NCBI GenBank assembly: GCA_965178525.1
Contig: CBCXVS010000191.1
Coordinates: 1 to 15,400 of the forward strand
Length of the DNA stretch: 15,400 nucleotides
Direction: 5' to 3'
DNA from: CBCXVS01 sp965178525
Lineage (GTDB): Bacteria > Tectomicrobia > Entotheonellia > Entotheonellales > Entotheonellaceae
Shown here: piece by piece, positions 13,711 to 15,400 of the stretch
How the letters are laid out: each line of letters starts with the position of its first letter
How positions within the stretch are numbered: the first letter of the stretch is position 1
Translations under genes and position numbers: made by a program
Notes under the pieces: generated by a model
The model's database searches: none
Told to the model about the DNA's origin: nothing
The model's input: the letters and a program-made list of their open reading frames with translations, nothing else

Positions 13711-14793
13711 GTGGAATTTGAGGATACACCCGGCGTGGTGGAAACGGCGTTGGCGCTTTCCGGTTCGGCCGCCCAGTCCAAGATTCAGACCTATCCTGGC
13801 GACTGCGACTATTTCGAGCGGGTCAATATCATGGCCCCCTCGCGTCAGGAGGCGTGTCAGATATTCTCCAGGCTGATGGGAGAAAAAGCCATGAGCTATC
13901 TCTCGGGATCCAACTACCAGCTCATTGAAGTCAAGTATGGCAGCTATCCCCAGGATGTCGTGCGCGGGGAACAGACCCTGCGCGCAGACACCCCGATTAC
14001 CTGGCTGCCCGACGAGATCGTCGCCGGCCGAATCGACGCGACCGACCTGCAGGGCAAGCCCGACGTCATCCTGTGGGATGATGTCGCGCACGATCCTGGC
14101 TGGTGTAAGCTCGATTGGATCATCGCCGATCCGGCGCGCGGTCAGTTGGCCAATGCCAGCAACATGTTGGATGTGACCTGGGAGGCCCCAGATGGCTCGA
14201 TTACACCGCTGGATGGATACTTGGATGGATACTTCCAGGAGGTTTACCTGGATGAGGCCTCCGCGCCGATTTTCAATAAGCTCGTGAAGGAAATGTCTTC
14301 GGACAAATTGGATGACTATGTGGAGGAATTACAAGGACAGGTCAAAAAACGTATCACCGACAGCGTCCCCAACTACGGCAAGGCTGCCAAACGCATGTAC
14401 AACATCTTTCGCTTGAATGGCCGCTATGAAGAAGCCGCCTTTCTGCGCGCGCTTTTTGACGGACCGGCCGCGCTTCTCTATCAGGTCCATGCCCTGATGA
14501 AAACCATCGAGGAAGCGGCGGAAAAGAGCAGTATTTTTTCTATCGACAATATCCTCGATCAGACCGACGATCTGATTCTGTCGGTGATCGAAGTCCTGGA
14601 AGGGGAAGGAGAAGTGGAAATCGTGCGCTATCTCTTACGGATGTACCGTAGCCTGAGCCGACAGGAAGAAGGGGAACCGCTGGCTCCTCAGGTGGAAGCC
14701 GCCCAGGCAGAAGTGCTCAATATTGTTAACAATTTCTTTTATGAAAAGATGACGACTCACCCGGCCTTGAAGGAATATATCGGACAATTTTAG
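13711..14793 (+). CDS. Putative nucleotidyltransferase-fold protein (main part)
   Basis: From GTG 13711 this gives 360 aa. Residues 16-34 read ALSGSAAQSKIQTYPGDCD, which fits the pol-beta-type nucleotidyltransferase signature: hydrophobic-G-S, about 11 residues, D31-x-D33. A possible third acidic residue is D135 in CKLDWIIAD. The C-terminal half (about 175-360) is helical and charged, with no membrane segment. The protein is probably cytoplasmic and would transfer a nucleotide to an RNA or small molecule, but its substrate is unknown and the motif match is by eye. A restart at this GTG has only a weak binding site (TTGGAA), so expression after the TGA at 13690 is doubtful unless the stop is an error or is read through. 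A DEDDh exonuclease lies just upstream. Confidence 0.6.
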   Translation: MEFEDTPGVVETALALSGSAAQSKIQTYPGDCDYFERVNIMAPSRQEACQIFSRLMGEKAMSYLSGSNYQLIEVKYGSYPQDVVRGEQTLRADTPITWLPDEIVAGRIDATDLQGKPDVILWDDVAHDPGWCKLDWIIADPARGQLANASNMLDVTWEAPDGSITPLDGYLDGYFQEVYLDEASAPIFNKLVKEMSSDKLDDYVEELQGQVKKRITDSVPNYGKAAKRMYNIFRLNGRYEEAAFLRALFDGPAALLYQVHALMKTIEEAAEKSSIFSIDNILDQTDDLILSVIEVLEGEGEVEIVRYLLRMYRSLSRQEEGEPLAPQVEAAQAEVLNIVNNFFYEKMTTHPALKEYIGQF

Positions 14794-14833
14794 TCAACTG
14801 TGATGGTCCCGGTCACAAAGATAAAATGGCCTC

Positions 14834-14875
14834 TCCAACATGCTCATGCTAATAAAATCGCATGAGCATGTTGGA
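14834..14875. repeat. Perfect 16-bp inverted repeat
   Basis: TCCAACATGCTCATGC (14834-14849) and GCATGAGCATGTTGGA (14860-14875) are exact reverse complements around a 10-base AT-rich spacer. The repeat lies 40 bases after the NTase-like gene stop. There is no T-run, so it is not a standard intrinsic terminator on the plus strand. It could be an RNA-stabilising 3' hairpin, a regulator site or a mobile repeat. The rest of the gap to 15057 holds only weak short hairpins (GGATGG at 14907-14912 with CCATCC at 14926-14931) and no clear promoter. Confidence 0.7.
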
Positions 14876-15056
14876 CGACTTCATCTCTCCTTAATCTTTC
14901 CGGTCCGGATGGTCTCATGCTGACCCCATCCAGTCGGCGTCCACCGACAGGGATTTTGGCACTTCCACACGACACCTATCGGCACGACCTGGCCATGATT
15001 CGGAGGATGGGGAGTCATCAAAATAATCACCTCTTGAACGGAGAGACGTACCGTCC

Positions 15057-15347
15057 ATGCCACGCAAAAGACACTATTTCTTGTTGCTTCTACTCATGGG
15101 TTTGGTGAATGGTACGGTGACAGCCTATCTCGCCTATCACTTTATTCAGGGCATTCAAGAGACCCAAGACGCCACGTATCAACGCGCTCGTGATCATGCC
15201 GATCAAATCAACAAAAAAGTTAACCAGGGATTTCTTCGGATGCGGGCACTCGTGGATCGCTTTGCTGCGGATCTGACGCAAGGTGTCGTGGCGCCGCATC
15301 AAGTACGCGACCGCATACAAAAGGATATTAGAGTTGTTCCTCAATAG
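15057..15347 (+). CDS. N-terminal membrane and sensor segment, possibly truncated
   Basis: This encodes 96 aa. Residues 7-28 form one membrane helix and are followed by a charged helical region (about 35-90) that looks like the start of a periplasmic Cache/PDC-type sensor domain, as found in histidine kinases, diguanylate cyclases and chemoreceptors. The frame stops at TAG 15345-15347, far too early for a sensor protein, and 53 bases remain in the window. Either the gene is broken here, a frameshift sends it into another frame, or it is a stand-alone small protein. GGAGAG lies about 11 bases before the ATG at 15057, rather distant. The signalling output cannot be seen. Confidence 0.45.
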   Translation: MPRKRHYFLLLLLMGLVNGTVTAYLAYHFIQGIQETQDATYQRARDHADQINKKVNQGFLRMRALVDRFAADLTQGVVAPHQVRDRIQKDIRVVPQ

Positions 15348-15400
15348 CATAAGATCAGGTTCCCTAGCCCAGCCCAGATGCCCACCGAATCATCCTCAAA

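Noticed and set aside
14209..14233. Short tandem repeat coding LDGYLDGYF
   Set aside because: Only two units, in frame and compatible with normal protein sequence; not an indication of a repeat array.
14917..15108. 63-codon plus-strand frame before the sensor gene
   Set aside because: It overlaps the start of the better supported membrane protein, has no hydrophobic or conserved features and has a poor start context.
1..15400. CRISPR array, tRNA or rRNA genes
   Set aside because: No regularly spaced repeats and no recognisable tRNA or rRNA segments were seen in the window.

Overview
The window (about 57% GC by eye) comes from a Gram-negative bacterium with a nitrate-type respiratory system. 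The evidence is Tat-exported NapA-family molybdoenzymes, membrane-anchored multiheme cytochromes c and an IS110-family element. I cannot name the taxon. Nitrospirota, NC10 or a gammaproteobacterium would all fit, and this is a guess from gene content only.

Layout: positions 140-3299 (+) hold a NapA-like molybdoenzyme, a NapC/NirT-type tetraheme quinol dehydrogenase and a 61-aa membrane peptide in a tight operon. Convergent to them on the minus strand (3315-5636) is a second, more canonical NapA. A divergent intergenic region with a good sigma70-type promoter separates it from a multiheme cytochrome (5917-6759). The last part of that cytochrome resembles NapB, and one in-frame TAG interrupts its fourth heme motif. 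From 6879 to 12587 lies a large redox operon. It encodes a leader-like small ORF, a multidomain protein (NmrA-like, two EF-hands, BFD-type [2Fe-2S], ferredoxin-reductase FAD domain), the matching NAD-binding C-terminus, a four-helix heme-b-type membrane protein, a pentaheme cytochrome and a Tll0287-like (DUF3365) monoheme protein. An IS110-family element (about 8789-10330, transposase on the minus strand) splits the flavoprotein, and roughly 75-90 codons are missing at the junction. A strong intrinsic terminator (12682-12720) closes the operon.

From 12739 to 14793 is an unrelated small operon: a 50-aa ORF, a DEDDh 3'-5' exonuclease overlapping it by ATGA, and a protein with a nucleotidyltransferase-like signature interrupted by one in-frame TGA. 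A perfect 16-bp inverted repeat follows, then the N-terminal end of a membrane sensor protein.

Inferred function: quinol electrons pass through NapC-like and multiheme cytochromes to two NapA-type reductases. The NAD(P)H-flavin-heme b module would be a Ca2+-responsive transmembrane electron entry or exit. Several lesions lie close together (TAG, IS insertion with deletion, a possible frameshift, a read-through fusion, TGA, and a truncated last ORF). They point either to decay of the locus or to residual sequence errors. Telling these apart is the main open question.
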